From Candidatus Methylophosphatis haderslevensis (GTDB taxonomy: Bacteria; Pseudomonadota; Gammaproteobacteria; Burkholderiales; Rhodocyclaceae): a stretch of 64,000 nucleotides of DNA. Made by a program: the position numbers and the translations under genes. Positions 17,655 through 26,602 of the stretch are shown here, piece by piece. The stretch covers positions 62,001-126,000 of the forward strand of contig JADJSA010000001.1 of assembly GCA_016711925.1 (NCBI GenBank), read 5' to 3'. The notes beneath the pieces are model-generated. The model was not told where the DNA came from. It saw nothing but the letters and a program-made list of their open reading frames with translations, and ran no database searches. Positions within the stretch are counted from its first letter, which is position 1. Each line of letters starts with the position of its first letter.

Positions 17655-19781
17655 TCAGAAGGCGTAGCTGGCGCTCAGGCCGACCAGGTAGTTGCGCTCC
17701 GGCGCCGGGGCGTAGTAGCGGCCGTTCTGGTCGTTCACGTAGATCGCGCCGATGTATTTCTTGTCGAACAAGTTGTCGACACGGACGAACTCGCTGAGCT
17801 TCAGGTTGCCGAGTTTCTGTTCAAAGCCGGCGCGCAGGCCAGCGACGAAGTAGGCCGCGACCGGGTCGGCCGGTGCGTCGGCGCGCACTGTGCGATTGGC
17901 ATCATTGACTTCCGCCTTGCCGTTCCAGCGGGCTTCGAGCGCGCTGCTGAAGCCGAGCGGCTGATAGGCCCAGGCCAGCTCGCCGTAGATCGAGTAGCGC
18001 GGAATGCCGGGTATCGTGTTGCCGGAGTTCACCGCGATCTGGCTTGCCGCGTTGCACGGCGGCGTGACGCCGCCGCAGCTCGAGAAGCCGTCGCGGAACT
18101 TGGCGTCGATCCAGGTTGCCGCGAGCGTGCCGTTGAAGCCGGCGCCGAGCGGGCCGTCGATCGCCAGCTCGATGCCGCGCCGTTCGGTGTCGCCGGCGTT
18201 CTGGTAAGTGGCGCGTCCGCCGGCGTTGGTGTTGATGACGATCTCGTTGCTGGTGTCGATCTTGAACAGCGCCACATTCACCTTGATGTCGTTGGTCACG
18301 TAGGCCTTGACGCCGATCTCGTACTGGTTGCTGCGCGACGGCTGCAGCGCGAAATTGAGGCCGCTTGCCGGCGCCGGCTGGTAGGCCAGTTCGATGAAGG
18401 TCGGCGTCTCGAAGCTGCGGCCGGCGTTGGCGTAGAGGTTGATGGTCGGCGTGAGTTTGAAGACTGCGCCAACGGTCGGTGTCCATGCCGAATGCTTTGC
18501 CTTGCCGCTGTCGTTGGGGTTGGTCGCGTTGATGAAATGGTCTTCCGAACTGAAGCTCACGCGGGTATAGCGCAGGCCGCCGGAAAGGCTCAGGGATTTG
18601 CTCACGTCCCACTGCGCCTGGGCGTAGGCGCCGGCCTGATAGACGGTGTTGATCTCGTCGCGCGACAGGGCGCCCTTGCTGCCGCCGTTGTTGGCAAAGC
18701 CCTGGCGAAGATCCTGCGCGCGTTCGTAATCGCCGCCGGCGGTCAGGGTCAGCGCGCCGGCGCGGTGGGTCCAGCGCAGCCCGGTCCCCTGGAAATCGCG
18801 ATCGAAGGCGCTGACGCCGTTGGCGGCCAGCGCGAGGTACTGCTCGTTGCTGCGCTTGCCGCCATAGACGATTGCGCGCAGCGAATCGGCATCGCTCAGG
18901 GCGGTGTCGAAGACCACGCCGGCCTGCATGTTGTCCAGGTTGCGCCGGGTCTGGAATGTCAGCGCAGCCGGCTGGGCCTGGCGGCGATCAGCCGATACCT
19001 GCGCGGCAGTCAGGCCGAGCGGGTCCTGGTTGTTGTTCTGGTCGAGGTAATTGCCGATCAGCGTGACAGTCGATTTCTCGCCGGCACGGATGCGCAGCTT
19101 GACGTTGGCCTGATCCTTGGTCGCCTCGCTCCACTGGCGGTAGCCGTCGGTCTCAAGGCGCGAAATGCTGCCGATGTAATTGACGATGCCCGCATCGCCG
19201 CCGAACTTGAGCGTCTCGCGGCGCGTGCCATAGCTGCCAGCGGCGAGCGACAGGCCGAGCGTGGGTTGCGCCGGCCCATCTTCGGTAAACACCTGCACCA
19301 CGCCGCCCGAGTGGTTGCCGTAGAGCGCGCTGAAGGCGCCGCGCAGCACCTCGATGCGTTTGGCGGTGGCCAGATCGAACAGGCCGGTGCCGCCCTGGCC
19401 GTCGGGCGTGCTGGCGGGTATGCCATCGGCAATCAGCTTGACGCCGCGCACGCCGAACTGCGAGCGCGCGCCGAAGCCGCGGATCACCAGGCTTTGTTCC
19501 TGCGAATAGGTTTCGCGGTTCTGCACCACGGTGCCGGGCACCCGGTTGAGCGATTCCGAGATATTCGCGCCGAGCCGCTGCTCGCGCAATTGCGCGGCGT
19601 CTACCGAGTCGATCGATACCGGCAGGTCGAAACTCGATTGCTCGACGCGCGTGGCGGTGACGACTACCGGCGCGAGAGTGGTCTGGGCAAACGCGGGTAG
19701 CGATCCGAAGGCGGCGGCGATGCAAATGGCAAGCGGTGTGGCAGGCACGGCAGGGTGCGGATTGTTTTTCCGAGAGGTCAT
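17655..19781 (-). CDS. TonB-dependent outer-membrane receptor (siderophore/iron type)
   Basis: 708 residues with a signal peptide ending near AFAQT, a plug domain beginning VVVTATRVEQSSFDLPV, plug motifs LVIRGFGARSQFGVRG and RIEVLRGAFSALYGNHSGG, and a 22-strand-type barrel ending in aromatic Phe (LSASYAF), as expected for BAM recognition. Transports a large iron chelate, cobalamin or similar ligand into the periplasm; the ligand is not readable. tonB lies 59 bp upstream on the same strand, so the pair is likely one operon, facing the HugZ-like gene tail to tail. Confidence 0.9.
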   Translation of the reverse strand: MTSRKNNPHPAVPATPLAICIAAAFGSLPAFAQTTLAPVVVTATRVEQSSFDLPVSIDSVDAAQLREQRLGANISESLNRVPGTVVQNRETYSQEQSLVIRGFGARSQFGVRGVKLIADGIPASTPDGQGGTGLFDLATAKRIEVLRGAFSALYGNHSGGVVQVFTEDGPAQPTLGLSLAAGSYGTRRETLKFGGDAGIVNYIGSISRLETDGYRQWSEATKDQANVKLRIRAGEKSTVTLIGNYLDQNNNQDPLGLTAAQVSADRRQAQPAALTFQTRRNLDNMQAGVVFDTALSDADSLRAIVYGGKRSNEQYLALAANGVSAFDRDFQGTGLRWTHRAGALTLTAGGDYERAQDLRQGFANNGGSKGALSRDEINTVYQAGAYAQAQWDVSKSLSLSGGLRYTRVSFSSEDHFINATNPNDSGKAKHSAWTPTVGAVFKLTPTINLYANAGRSFETPTFIELAYQPAPASGLNFALQPSRSNQYEIGVKAYVTNDIKVNVALFKIDTSNEIVINTNAGGRATYQNAGDTERRGIELAIDGPLGAGFNGTLAATWIDAKFRDGFSSCGGVTPPCNAASQIAVNSGNTIPGIPRYSIYGELAWAYQPLGFSSALEARWNGKAEVNDANRTVRADAPADPVAAYFVAGLRAGFEQKLGNLKLSEFVRVDNLFDKKYIGAIYVNDQNGRYYAPAPERNYLVGLSASYAF

Positions 19782-19840
19782 GTCGAAGTGTTTTGCTGGA
19801 TGGGAAATCGGCGCGCGGCATCGGGCCGCTGCAGTGGGTA

Positions 19841-20626
19841 TCAGAGCAGGCGGAATTCTACTGGCACCCGCATCTCGAAGGCGTGATCGCGCAGCGCCTC
19901 GGGCAGGGCCGGCAGTTGGGCGGTCTTGACCATGTCGCGCGCGGTGTCGTCGAGCAGGTCGACGCCGCTCGAGCGGGCGATGCTGACATCGCCGAGACGG
20001 CCGCCCGGCAGCACTTTCACCAGTACCGTGGCCGTGCCCTGCCAGCCGCGAGCCTGGGCCACGCGCGGATAGCGGCGGTTCTTTTCGATCGCCGCCTTGA
20101 AGCCGCTGCCGTATGCAGTGATCATGGCTTCGGTCGGCAATTGCACGACAGGTGTCGCCATCGGGACGGGACGCGGCGGTTCCTGGGCAACCGGCTCGAG
20201 CACCTCCGGCAGCGGAGCCGGTTCGATGCCGGGCATTGGCTCGGCGACCGCGGAGGTCGGGGAGCGCGCTTCGGGAGCGGCGGCGATGAGGCGCTGCTCG
20301 CGCATCCGCGTTGCCGGCTGGCGTGGTTCGGCCTGGCGCTGGATCGCGCGTTCAGTGATCTGCCGGGGCTGCGGCTGCAACTTCGGCTCGGGTGCCGGCT
20401 CTGGCGGCAGCGCTTGCGCTCGCGGCTTGAGCAGGACATCAAGCCGGTCAGGCAGCGGTATCGTCGGAAGGGCCTTGCGAAATTCCGGCACGAAAGCGAA
20501 CAGCAGTGCGTGAATCACCGCCGACGCGACAAGCGCCCGCCCGATGGCCGTTTGACGCAGGCGGGGAAACCATTCCGGCAAAACCGGACGGCTATCCAGC
20601 GACGGGGCGAACGCGAGTGGGCTCAT
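19841..20626 (-). CDS. tonB: Energy transducer TonB
   Basis: 261-residue TonB: a short cytoplasmic start, one N-terminal membrane helix (ALVASAVIHALLFAFV), a Pro/Glu/Lys/Arg-rich periplasmic spacer with repeated Pro-containing pairs, and a C-terminal TonB domain with the YPRVAQARGWQGTATV core and final VPVEFRLL strand. The start at 20626 (AGGA a few bases before ATG) is preferred over an in-frame ATG at 20743. It precedes the receptor on the minus strand. No exbB or exbD is seen in the window, so it must share those from elsewhere. Confidence 0.9.
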   Translation of the reverse strand: MSPLAFAPSLDSRPVLPEWFPRLRQTAIGRALVASAVIHALLFAFVPEFRKALPTIPLPDRLDVLLKPRAQALPPEPAPEPKLQPQPRQITERAIQRQAEPRQPATRMREQRLIAAAPEARSPTSAVAEPMPGIEPAPLPEVLEPVAQEPPRPVPMATPVVQLPTEAMITAYGSGFKAAIEKNRRYPRVAQARGWQGTATVLVKVLPGGRLGDVSIARSSGVDLLDDTARDMVKTAQLPALPEALRDHAFEMRVPVEFRLL

Positions 20627-20745
20627 CGATCCTGCTGTATGTCGAGTGCTGTTACGGAAGAAGTCCGCAAGGGTCGCCTGATGATATTTGGCGAGCACCG
20701 ACCCGTACATAGAGAAATTCTTTAAAGCGATGCGGTGGCGCACAA

Positions 20746-20778
20746 CAAAAAAGGGGCAGACCGGATTCCGGCCTGCCC
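20746..20778 (-). terminator. Strong intrinsic terminator of the second receptor gene
   Basis: On the minus strand GGGCAGGCCGG, an AAT loop, and CCGGTCTGCCCC form a stem of about 11 pairs followed by TTTTTTG. It lies about 45 bp after the stop of the receptor gene at 20824 and isolates it from tonB. Confidence 0.85.
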
Positions 20779-20823
20779 GAAGTTGCCAAACAACTACAAG
20801 ATGTGGATTGCAGATGTCTCTTG

Positions 20824-23106
20824 TCAGCCGCCAAAGCGGTAGCGCACCCCGATCCAGCCGGCGCGCGGTGCGCCGGGCGCGATGAAGGTTTCGCCGCGCT
20901 CTTCCGAGGTCACGGCGGAGTTCACGTTCTGGAAGATGTTCTCGGCCAGGATGCCGCCGGTGGCGTAACGCTTGTCGAATACGTTATTCAGCTTGGCGAA
21001 GATCTCCAGCCCGTTGCCGAAATCGTAATTCGTGGTCAGGTTGAAAACCGTGTAGCCCGGCAGTCTTCCAGAGTGCAGGTAGTTTTCGCCGTCGGCCCGG
21101 TGAGCATTGTTTTCGTTACCGCGCACGTACTGGTCGGAATAGGCCGTCATGTTGGCACCGATGCGCCACTTGTCCGTGACGCGAAGTCCGAGGTCGAGCT
21201 TCAGGCTGTGAGCCGGAATGCCCGGAATCGTCGAACCGGAAGGAACGTAGATGTTGCCGTTTTCGTCCTGCGAGCTGTTCGCGGCGCCGAGCAGCAGTTC
21301 GTTGGAGCGGAAGCGGGCGCGAACGTAGCTGTAGTTCGCCGACCAGTCGACGATGCCGGCCTTACCCGAAAGGCCGATTTCCGCGCCGCGCCGCTGCGTC
21401 TTGCCCACGTTGTCGAAGTAGCCCAGCCCTCCTGTGCCGCTGCTGATGAACAGGATGTCGTCAGTGTTGGTCGTCTGGAACAGGCCGACGTTCCAGCGCA
21501 GGGCCGTGCCCGTCGAGCCACGTGCGCCGGCTTCGAGGGTCCGTGAAACAACCTGCCTGAGGGGCGGATCCGAAGCCATCGCGTTAGGCAGCCTGCAGGC
21601 CGTTTCCGGGTCTGCGCAGCCGAGTTCGATCGGCGAAGGGGCGCGATTCCCCTGATTGAGGCCGCCATACAGCGTGAGGGCGGGAGTGGCCTGCCAGGTC
21701 AAGCCAATCGCGGGGTTGAACTTGGAATACGCTTGATCGCCGTCGAGCGACTTGCCGGTATCCGGATCGGGCCCCATCTGGTCGATGGTGGTTATCTTGG
21801 TCTTGTTGTAGCGGCCGGACAAGGTGAACTGCAGGTTGGGCTGGATCGAAAACGTGTCGGTGACGAATATGCTCCAGTTGCGCGTGCGGCCGGTAATGTC
21901 GGTAGTCGTTTGCGCATCGCCGACATTGACGACGTTGCGTGTCTCGTCCATGTCGCCTTCCGCCTCGGTCTGCGAAAAACGGATACGCCCGCGATCGTAC
22001 GTCGCGCCGACCGCAAACTGGTTGGACGTCGTGGCGAAGGTCCATTGAAGCGCGCCGCCGACGCCGGTCTGACGTGTGGCCGAACGGTTCTCGGAGCCCA
22101 GCGGTTCTGCGGTCGGATCGTCCGGATCGAACTCATCGCTGATGTCGCCATTGAGCGTGCTGGTGCGGTTGCGTCGGGTGTACAGCGTGCCGGACAGGGT
22201 CTGCGCGTCGCTGAGGAAGTAGCTGCCGTTCAGCGTAACCATCCGCATTCGGTTCTTGGTCTGGTCGGGCCGCGTGAACACCGCTTCGCGGCGTTGCTCG
22301 TAGAGCGTCGGCGGGACGACGCCGTTGCCGATCAGGTCGGTATTGGCAAGCGTGACTGCGAGTTCGAGATCGTATTTCGCAGTGCGTTGGCCGACCTTGG
22401 CGAACAACTGATCGACATCGCTGGGCGAGAAATCGCGCCAGCCATGCTCGCGGAACAGATTGCCGGCGAGAAACCAGTGCATGCCGTTGTCCGCCTTGTT
22501 GCCGGTTTCGATCTCGAGGCTGCGCCGCTTGAACGAACCGTACTGGGCTTCGATCGCGGTGCCCGGATTGGTGTAGCCGCTCTTGGTTCGCAGCGAAAGG
22601 GCACCGCCCAGCGTGTTGAGGCCGAACAGCGGGTTCGAGCCGGGCATCAGCGTGATGGACCCGAGTGCGGCGCGCGGAATCAGATCCCAGTTCACGCTGT
22701 CGCCGAACGGTTCGTTGATGCGAACGCCATCCTGGTACACCGACAGGCCCTGCGGCGTGCCGAGCAACGGGCTGGCGGTAAAGCCGCGGTAATTGACGTC
22801 GACCTGAAACGGGTTGCCCTGGATTTCATTGACGTTCACGCTGGGCAACTGGCTGGCCATGAAGTCGGGCAGGTTGAGGCTTTGCGCATTGCGCAGTTGC
22901 TTGTCATCGGCGGTCTGGACGTTGGCGGGAATCTGGTCCTTCGGCAACCCGACACCGGGAATCGGCGTGGTCCCGACCACTTCGACACTCGGCAACAGCG
23001 TCGGTTTGGAGGCTTGCGCGTGGGCCAGCGACGCGCATGCGGACAGTACGGCAAGGGCGATACCACTGCGCCGCAGGCTTGTGCGGCTGTTGTTCTGGTG
23101 ATGCAT
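20824..23106 (-). CDS. TonB-dependent receptor
   Basis: 760 residues from the ATG at 23106, which has GGAGGAG 3-9 bases before it; a longer frame upstream to 23364 lacks a ribosome site. A signal peptide ends at SLAHAQ; the plug carries SLNLPDFMASQLPSVNVNEI and GLSVYQDGVRINEPFGD, which resembles receptors that lack a classical FecA-like N-terminal signalling domain. The barrel ends GWIGVRYRFGG. It has its own terminator and a long leader region. The ligand is unknown. Because the organism uses B12 enzymes I looked for a cobalamin riboswitch in the leader and found only a weak resemblance. Confidence 0.9.
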   Translation of the reverse strand: MHHQNNSRTSLRRSGIALAVLSACASLAHAQASKPTLLPSVEVVGTTPIPGVGLPKDQIPANVQTADDKQLRNAQSLNLPDFMASQLPSVNVNEIQGNPFQVDVNYRGFTASPLLGTPQGLSVYQDGVRINEPFGDSVNWDLIPRAALGSITLMPGSNPLFGLNTLGGALSLRTKSGYTNPGTAIEAQYGSFKRRSLEIETGNKADNGMHWFLAGNLFREHGWRDFSPSDVDQLFAKVGQRTAKYDLELAVTLANTDLIGNGVVPPTLYEQRREAVFTRPDQTKNRMRMVTLNGSYFLSDAQTLSGTLYTRRNRTSTLNGDISDEFDPDDPTAEPLGSENRSATRQTGVGGALQWTFATTSNQFAVGATYDRGRIRFSQTEAEGDMDETRNVVNVGDAQTTTDITGRTRNWSIFVTDTFSIQPNLQFTLSGRYNKTKITTIDQMGPDPDTGKSLDGDQAYSKFNPAIGLTWQATPALTLYGGLNQGNRAPSPIELGCADPETACRLPNAMASDPPLRQVVSRTLEAGARGSTGTALRWNVGLFQTTNTDDILFISSGTGGLGYFDNVGKTQRRGAEIGLSGKAGIVDWSANYSYVRARFRSNELLLGAANSSQDENGNIYVPSGSTIPGIPAHSLKLDLGLRVTDKWRIGANMTAYSDQYVRGNENNAHRADGENYLHSGRLPGYTVFNLTTNYDFGNGLEIFAKLNNVFDKRYATGGILAENIFQNVNSAVTSEERGETFIAPGAPRAGWIGVRYRFGG

Positions 23107-23832
23107 GACTCCTCCGAATACTGGGCACGCGGCCTTGTTGAGGGAATTGGTGGTATGCCGGCATGCAGCGAGCCGGACAGCGACCCCGTGTCGCGGCGAA
23201 ACTATCAGATGGTCGATCGCGTTCGCAGGGAATTTCTCCTGACACGTCAGGGGTGTCGACTTGTCGCGCCGACTGTGAAGTGCCGGCCGGTGCAACGAAG
23301 TCGCGGGTTGCGGTCGAACGGCCTTTCCGATCCGAACCAAGCGCAAGTTGACCTGAGGAGACACTCCGCGTCGCGCAGCTTTGCGAAGTCCGGCACTTTA
23401 TGGCGGGCCGGGCTGCAAGGCGCATGGATAGGCGATCTTCAGGCAGATCGACCCACGATCGCCATTCCACGCTGCCCTCAGGGCAGGTATGCCGTAAATG
23501 CCCAGCCGGTGCGGCTCGCAGGCAAGGGCTCGAATCGACCGTTGGTTCGCGTCGAGGGCGGCACCCTCGTCACCGACGTCGACGCCGGGCACCCGGGCGG
23601 CTTCCTCCAAGTGGCGCGCCGCGGCTTCTCCGCCGACGTCGCCGCCGCACAGGGCGCCAAGAACCCGGCTGGCGGATCGGTCGAGGCAGGGCGATGGCAT
23701 AACCCGGTGTACCTGATACTATGTGACTATGTACCGGGGGCGAGCCGTTTTGCGGCTCGATAGGTTGTGGCGGGATCGGCCGGTCTGGTTGGACGGCTCT
23801 GTATCACGCTGGCAAGAACAGGAGAAGCAGCA
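23107..23832. other. Long intergenic region with one repeat copy
   Basis: 726 bases between divergent genes. It holds the leader of the minus-strand receptor (23107-23400), copy 1 of a direct repeat (23422-23620), and an imperfect hairpin CCCGGTGTAC/GTACCGGG around 23703-23740 just before the DUF2934 gene, possibly operator or terminator. No coding frame is supported. Confidence 0.4.
23422..23620 (+). repeat. Diverged direct repeat, copy 1
   Basis: About 199 bases starting GCATGGATAGGCGATC, containing an almost invariant core GCCCAGCCGGTGCGGCTCGC and ending near GGCGCGCC; it aligns along its whole length with 25364-25560 in the same orientation. Neither copy encodes a credible protein. It may be a miniature element or an intergenic repeat family of this genome. 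Confidence 0.6.
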
Positions 23833-24075
23833 ATGAACGACAGCATGACGAAAATGGCTCAGGACGTGCAGGACCGAATCCGCGACGTGGCCTATCTGAT
23901 GTGGGAGGCAGCAGGGCATCAACAGGAGATGGCGATGCAGTACTGGCTGGCCGCCGAGAAGGAAGTGCTCGCCGCGATGGGGGCTGCAGCGGTGAAGCTC
24001 GCGCCCAAGCTGGAATCCGCTGCTGCCCCGGCTCAAAAAGAGGCGGCGCCGCGCACGTCGAAGAAGGCCAAGTAG
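23833..24075 (+). CDS. DUF2934-containing small protein
   Basis: 80 residues. The core RIRDVAYLMWEAAGHQQEMA followed by QYWLAAEKEVLA matches the DUF2934 pattern (a helical hairpin with conserved Ala-Tyr-Trp and Trp-Ala-Glu). The C-terminus is Ala/Pro/Lys-rich, ending TSKKAK. ATG 23833 has AGGAG about 10 bases upstream; the longer frame from 23767 lacks one. Function of DUF2934 is unknown; members are small soluble proteins often near stress or two-component genes. Confidence 0.75.
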   Translation: MNDSMTKMAQDVQDRIRDVAYLMWEAAGHQQEMAMQYWLAAEKEVLAAMGAAAVKLAPKLESAAAPAQKEAAPRTSKKAK

Positions 24076-24281
24076 CCGGGCGGCACAACGGCTTGCGCCC
24101 GGGAGCGTTGCCCGGCCGGGGGACGGGCGGGCGGCAGGTCACGGCTGAAGGCAGAAACGCCGGGCAGAGCGCGCCGGAGCGGGCCGGGCTGTTCGATCCC
24201 GGGAAGTACCTGCCGCGCGCGGCGGGTTCGCGGGTCGACCGGGAGTGGCGTTTTGATGTCGATCGGATTGAGGAGAATCGA

Positions 24282-24413
24282 ATGTCCAAGTCCAAGGATA
24301 CGAAGAAGGACCAAAAGAAGGCGCCCCTGAAGACGGCCAAGGAAAAGAAGCAGGCCAAGCGCGACAAACAGACCAATCCCTCGCCCATCCTCTCGAAGAC
24401 GTCCGGCGGTTGA
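24282..24413 (+). CDS. Very small lysine-rich protein, 43 residues
   Basis: ATG 24282 is preceded by GAGGAGA at good spacing. The product is strikingly Lys-rich in its first 33 residues (MSKSKDTKKDQKKAPLKTAK at the start) with alternating charged residues, then a neutral tail. No domain is recognised. Charge and size resemble nucleic-acid-binding or ribosome-associated micro-proteins. It lies 200 bp after the DUF2934 gene, whose C-terminus is also Lys-rich; whether the two are co-transcribed is not clear. Confidence 0.55.
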   Translation: MSKSKDTKKDQKKAPLKTAKEKKQAKRDKQTNPSPILSKTSGG

Positions 24414-24617
24414 GCGGCGGGCGGTGATCCCGCAAACGCAAGCTGGCTGCGTGATGAACGCGGCCGCGTGACTGCGGCGCGCGCGCGAGGGGCGCGGTCG
24501 AGCCTTTCCACTGATCCAAACATCGCCAGGCGGCGGATAAACGCCATTCGTTAGGCGTCACATTCGCGCCGCTGCCCGCGCGTTGTTGGCAGACCGCCCA
24601 AGAGAAGGACCGGCACC

Positions 24618-25211
24618 ATGGAAATTCGGTGTGAATGCGGGAAGTTTCGAGCCAAGCTCAAAGCCTTTCCCAACAACACGCCAGGACGCCTGGTCTGCTA
24701 TTGCGACGACTGCCAGAGGTACTTGCGTCACCTCAAGCGTACCGACCTGCTTGATGCCAATGGAGGCACAGAAGTAATTCCTGCGTATCCTGCTGATGCG
24801 GAGATCCTTCATGGACGAGAGCATCTGAAATGTACACGCCTGTCGCCCAACGGAACCTTTCGCTTTTCCACTGCGTGCTGCAACACACCGGTCGCCAATA
24901 CACGACCAGGAGAACCGTGGGCGGGCTTCTTGCGCTGCGTCTACACGACCGGAGAAGACGCACATAAGCTCGACCGAGTGCTAGGTCCAGTTCGAAGCCG
25001 CATCATGGGGCGCTACGCGCAGGGGATTCCGCCAGTCGGCACGCCCAAGAAATTCGACCTGAGGGCCATCCTGACAGTGATGCCCTTCATGTTGAAAGGA
25101 AAGTTGCTCGGGAAGTCTAGTCCGTCCCCGTTTTTTGCCGAGGATGGCGTCACCCCTATCGCAGTTCCTCACGTCCTCAGTGAAGTGGAGAGGCAAGCAT
25201 TGCTCGGATAG
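24618..25211 (+). CDS. GFA-like/DUF6151 family zinc-binding protein
   Basis: 197 residues. The N-terminus has the glutathione-dependent-formaldehyde-activating-like zinc pattern: CECGKF, then CYCDDCQRY, then the CCNTPVANT segment, giving the Cys set expected for two structural zinc sites. Residues from about 120 on are helical and family-specific. Enzymatic activity is not established for this branch. The ATG has AGAGAAGGA upstream. It stands alone, flanked by non-coding DNA. Confidence 0.75.
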   Translation: MEIRCECGKFRAKLKAFPNNTPGRLVCYCDDCQRYLRHLKRTDLLDANGGTEVIPAYPADAEILHGREHLKCTRLSPNGTFRFSTACCNTPVANTRPGEPWAGFLRCVYTTGEDAHKLDRVLGPVRSRIMGRYAQGIPPVGTPKKFDLRAILTVMPFMLKGKLLGKSSPSPFFAEDGVTPIAVPHVLSEVERQALLG

Positions 25212-25960
25212 TGGTGCTACTCGTAGCTCCAGAGGCGCAACGGCAAGCGGGAAAGCGGGCCGTGGTCGAGTTATCCAGATCCGCGCGACTCGAACATACC
25301 TTGTATCGCGGCTCGATCAGCCTGTCACGCCGCAACTCTCTGCCGTAGACCAGACCGCAGCCCGCGTGGATAGGCGATCTACAAGCACATCGAGCCACGA
25401 GCGCCAATTCACGCCCCTCGCAGGGCAGGCATGCCGCAAACGCCCAGCCGGTGCGGCTCGCAGGCCACCCTCAAAGCGGCGGTAACGTCGCTTCGATGGC
25501 GGCACCCTCATCGCCGAAGCCGACACCGTACAGCCGGGCGGCTTCTTGCAGGCGGCGCGCTGGGAGTCGGGGGATGCTCGCCAATTGGCGTCGATGCAGC
25601 CAGGGCGTCGAGATGCCATCATCCCCGGGATGAGGTGCGCCGTGCGCAAACTGCTCCTGCGCGCCATTCTTTCTGCGGCGATGCGCCGCCATCGACTGAC
25701 CCGATCGCGCCCGGCACAGTGCGAGTGCAGCGGGCACGCAGCGGCAAAGAAAAGCGGGTCGGCGCAAAACGCCGGCCCGCGAGGGTGGAGCCTGTCAATC
25801 CCCGATGCGTCGGCCCGGTGCTGCGAAGCGGGCCGCGAGCCCATGGCGGCGCGGGCCGCATCGGCATGCTCACCTTACTTGCGAATCGCCGCCGCTGCCC
25901 GGGAAATTCTCCCGCAGCGCGATTTGGCGGAAACAGCGCCAATCGGCACGGCGCCGCGCC
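25212..25960. other. Intergenic region with second repeat copy
   Basis: 749 bases between the GFA-like gene and the minus-strand regulator. The direct repeat copy lies at 25364-25560. No frame on either strand shows a ribosome site plus recognisable protein. A GC-poor, promoter-like stretch is absent. Confidence 0.4.
25364..25560 (+). repeat. Diverged direct repeat, copy 2
   Basis: Begins GCGTGGATAGGCGATC, shares the core GCCCAGCCGGTGCGGCTCGC with copy 1 and ends CAGGCGGCGCGC. It sits 1.9 kb from copy 1 in the same orientation and brackets the DUF2934, Lys-rich and GFA-like genes. Confidence 0.6.
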
Positions 25961-26602
25961 TCAGCTCCCGGAGGAGGAAATCACGCCGTTGCGGATCGCC
26001 AGATGGACCATGGCGGCGGAGGTGGAGACGCCGAGCTTCTCCTTGATCTGCGTCTGGTAGTTGGAGAGGGTCTTCGGGCTCAGATTCAGCGTCTCGGCGC
26101 ACTCGGCCAACGAGTGGCCCTGCGCCAGCAGGCGAAAGATCTCGAACTCGCGTGCGGTCAGCGATTCGAGCTGGCCGGCCTCGTAGCGGGTATCGCGTTC
26201 GAGCAGGGCGGGCGACAGGTCGTTGCTCAGATAGCGTTGCCCGCCATGCACCGCCCGCACCGCTTCGATCAGGCTCTCCGGCGCGCTGCTCTTTGAAAGG
26301 AAGCCGCGCGCGCCGGCATCGAGGGCGCGGCGCACCAGCAGCGCGGTGTCATGCATGCTGAACACCAGCACGCGGGCGCTCGCGTCGCGCGCGATGATGC
26401 GCCGTATCAGTTCCAGGCCGCCGCTGCCCGGCATCGACAGATCGGTGACGGTGACGTCGGGCTGGTGGGCCACGTATGCGGCATAAGCGGCATCGACCCG
26501 CTCGGCCTGCGCGACCACCGCAATGTCGCCCGCCTGTTCGAGCAGGCGCTGGTAGCCGGTGCGCACCACCGGATGGTCATCGACGAGTAGGAGGCGGATC
26601 AT
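25961..26602 (-). CDS. NarL/FixJ-type two-component response regulator
   Basis: 213 residues: a receiver domain (phosphoacceptor Asp54 in TVTDLSMP, acidic pair LLVDDH, signalling Ser/Lys in FLSKSSAPE) and a LuxR-type helix-turn-helix (about 146-205: LTAREFEIFRLLAQGHSLAE, then SPKTLSNYQTQIKEKL). It overlaps the kinase gene by four bases (ATGA), so the two are co-translated. Targets are unknown; the cytochrome genes start only a few hundred bases away on the same strand. Confidence 0.93.
   Translation of the reverse strand: MIRLLLVDDHPVVRTGYQRLLEQAGDIAVVAQAERVDAAYAAYVAHQPDVTVTDLSMPGSGGLELIRRIIARDASARVLVFSMHDTALLVRRALDAGARGFLSKSSAPESLIEAVRAVHGGQRYLSNDLSPALLERDTRYEAGQLESLTAREFEIFRLLAQGHSLAECAETLNLSPKTLSNYQTQIKEKLGVSTSAAMVHLAIRNGVISSSGS

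Noticed and set aside
17604..19700. Long plus-strand frame opposite the TonB receptor
   Set aside because: Antisense to a receptor with signal peptide, plug and barrel end; composition is typical of a shadow frame.
23224..23250. B12-box look-alike in the leader of the second receptor (minus strand TCAGGAGAAATTCCCTGC)
   Set aside because: Only part of the box matches and the conserved core elements of a cobalamin riboswitch could not be found around it.
21733..23763. Long plus-strand frame opposite the second TonB receptor
   Set aside because: Shadow of the receptor gene; no ribosome site.
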